A stretch of 64,000 bases of DNA from positions 18,497,791-18,561,790 of the forward strand of contig OX336344.1 in assembly GCA_946902875.1 (NCBI GenBank), given 5' to 3'. The translations under genes were made by a program, and so were the position numbers. The stretch's first letter is position 1. Every line of letters begins with the position of its first letter. Below, piece by piece: positions 62,190-64,000 of this stretch. The notes beneath the pieces are model-generated. The model worked only from the letters and a program-made list of their open reading frames with translations. It ran no database searches and was not told the origin of the DNA. Source of the DNA: Nematopogon swammerdamellus. Lineage: Eukaryota > Arthropoda > Insecta > Lepidoptera > Adelidae.

Positions 62190-62910
62190 GTATTTTATTA
62201 TTCGTTTTATACATAAGTATTTTTAGTATTCGTATCATACATAGAGTCTACAAACGCATTATCTCATAAAACAAAGCAACTGACTCCATGACCACCCTTA
62301 AAGATTTATTATGAGTAGTGATAAAAGATAAATTAATTTTCTTGAGAAGACCTGTATCTCGCAATGGAGAACGACAAAATTCATGATTTAAGTGTGGCAG
62401 TAAGTGTTTACGTGTAGGTAAGTAAATACCAATGCATTTTATTCTCGTTTCTTCAATAATCAATCGATAATTGCATTAATGCTAATTGGGTACCTATTTA
62501 AACAGTCGTTAATATGCTTTCAACAATCGTCTGCATTCGACATCTTTGGAACAGTAACACAGTGATGAATATATCAACAAAACAATTACACATTCTATGT
62601 AAACTTGTGGCCTAAAAGTGGGAAACTTGGGCGAGTGTGTGTGTGTGTGTTTAATTATTTTTTTTTAAGTGATCTTTGATTTAAATCAGAAATACTGAAC
62701 ATGTGGGTGTGTACGTTGTAGTGAATAATATTGTGTAGGTACTATTTTTTTTTATTTCATAAATGTTTTACTGAAGTAAGTATATAGTTATGTACTATAT
62801 AAAGGAGTGAAAGTGTATTATAAAGAACCAGCTAACTTCGCAAATTGAATGTGCCAGTAAGTAACTTCCCTAAATATTAAACGATTCTTGCTATGCTATG
62901 TTTGTATCAG
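62190..62910. other. AT-rich upstream DNA
   Basis: Contains a short TG run near 62636. No gene or clear repeat was recognised. Confidence 0.45.
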
Positions 62911-62916
62911 AAGAAA

Positions 62917-63145
62917 AAACCGGTCAAGTGCGAGTCGGACTCGCGCACCGAGACTTCTTATCGATAAGTACGTAATTTGTCGGTTTTTTAGGTTTCCGTA
63001 TCCCGTACGGAAGCCTATTACTAAGCCTACACCGTCTGTCTGTCCGTCCGTCCATCAGTCCGTCTGTCCTACTGCTGTATCTTTGGAACCGTAATAGGTA
63101 GCCGGTTGGAATTTTCACAGAATATGTGGTACCTAAATGTAAAAC
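62917..63145. mobile_element. CCGGCCAAG-type repeat, rearranged copy
   Basis: The head AACCGGTCAAGTGCGAGTCG lies next to the opposite end TTTTTAGGTTTCCGTATCCC plus TCTG microsatellite, with the body deleted. Confidence 0.6.
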
Positions 63146-63293
63146 TACTTTTATTTAACCCCCGGAAAAAAGAGGGTTGTTATAATTTTACGTGTGTGTG
63201 TATGTGTGTATGGGTGTGTCTGCTGAGGCATCTTAGCTCCCAAACGGATGGACCGATTTGGATGCGGTTTTTTTTCTAAAAAAGCTTGAAATA

Positions 63294-63478
63294 AAAGTTA
63301 AATTACAAATAAAAAAGTCAAAAATAATTTCGAGTCGGGGGACCACTAAGTAAATAAAATATAAAAACTCAGAGTTGCGCGGGAATTTACTTAGCGTTCC
63401 ACCCACTCCTTTAAGTACGTAAACGGAAATTATTTTTGACTTTTTAAGGGTGGGGGTTTTTTTAATTTGTAATTTTAT
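63294..63478. mobile_element. Foldback MITE, diverged copy
   Basis: Same arms as 59351-59518 (AAAAAGTCAAAAATAATTTC and complement), with a longer interior including GTTGCGCGGGAATTTACTTA. Confidence 0.7.
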
Positions 63479-63639
63479 AAAACAAAACATAAAACAAAAT
63501 ACTATCAATACATTTGTAACTTTACTTTGATATCTCTACTTATATGTTTTGTTTAAATTTTTATGAGATGTTCTGCCCGTTAAACTAACCCTCAGGCTGA
63601 ACTATAAAGAAAATCCACCATACCTGAAACACACACACA

Positions 63640-64000
63640 CCTGAAAGCCCACGCAAATTTATAGATCAGTGTTGTCCTCCCGGTTATGACGTACGCGGGT
63701 GTGAAATGTGGACTCTGACGGTCGCTGTTGTCCAAAGGTTGAAAGTTGCCCAGCGAGCAATGGAGCGAGCCATGCTGGGAATATCGCTACGTGATATGGT
63801 GCGTAACGAGGCAATCCGCCGACGTACCAAAGTAGTCGATATTGGATACCGTGTGGCTAAGCTCAAGTGGCAGTGGGCTGAGCACGTTAGCCGAAGAGAC
63901 GATGGCCGTTGGAGTAACCGTGTCCTACACTGGCGGCCGTGGACAGGAAAATGGAGTGTGGGAAGACCACCCGACATTATGTAAGTACGTCGACGGAAAG
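63640..64000 (+). mobile_element. RTE-like LINE, C-terminal fragment, runs to the window edge
   Basis: Translation includes VVQRLKVAQRAMERAMLGIS then LRDMVRNEAIRRRTKVVDIG and KLKWQWAEHVSRRDDGRWSN. An apparent stop codon follows PPDIM. It is related to 640-990. Confidence 0.8.

Noticed and set aside
1..64000. A novel defence, biosynthetic or signalling gene cluster
   Set aside because: Apart from rootletin, every coding stretch that I could recognise belongs to a mobile element. No second host gene or gene cluster is supported.

Overview
The window looks like lepidopteran (moth or butterfly) nuclear DNA: one large, intron-rich host gene on the minus strand, embedded in dense insect-type repeats (LTR and non-LTR retrotransposons, SINEs, foldback and MITE-like DNA elements). 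I see no bacterial operons, CRISPR arrays or viral genes. The species call is an inference from the repeat families and gene content.

Host gene. Thirty-four coding exons on the minus strand, from 49205 down to 1061, join in one open frame of 2198 codons with GT/AG boundaries and compatible phases throughout. The product is rootletin (Root/CROCC family), the coiled-coil protein of the ciliary rootlet and of centrosome cohesion. Family hallmarks are the N-terminal LVSRLQAK/VLQYKQRC segment, the EHNRLLTLWREVV segment and the C-terminal LQKSVANCENEKR...QSSSLEDQV segment. The last coding exon and stop codon were not found and probably lie beyond the left edge. Exon 25 is unusual: it holds five in-frame copies of a 195-bp unit (65 residues), and the linkers look like fused remnants of the flanking introns.

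Layout. 1-1060 holds LINE debris past the last visible exon. 1061-5221 carries exons 34-30. 5285-13138 is an LTR (Gypsy-type) retrotransposon with apparently identical 181-bp LTRs and a 5-bp target duplication. Its pol gene is split by a non-LTR element (9171-12587), which is itself split by a 140-bp palindromic MITE. 13455-13857 is a tRNA-headed SINE, followed by exon 29. 14115-17950 is a DNA transposon with 43-bp inverted repeats and a broken DDE transposase gene; a foldback element lies at 18265-18815. 18900-36637 carries exons 28-9, with SINEs, LINE scraps and MITEs in the introns. 36900-38420 is tandem-repeat DNA. 38653-49205 carries exons 8-1 with a LINE fragment, a long-TIR element and SINEs. 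49206-64000 lies upstream of the gene and contains only repeats and AT-rich DNA that I could recognise, including a hAT-type MITE with a perfect 8-bp target duplication.

The SINEs are the other notable theme. One family has a head resembling the internal promoter of 5S rRNA genes, another has a tRNA-like head, and a third 5-prime module also occurs. All three share the same central core sequence. Exon boundaries were worked out by hand from splice consensus and phase, and no database search was possible.
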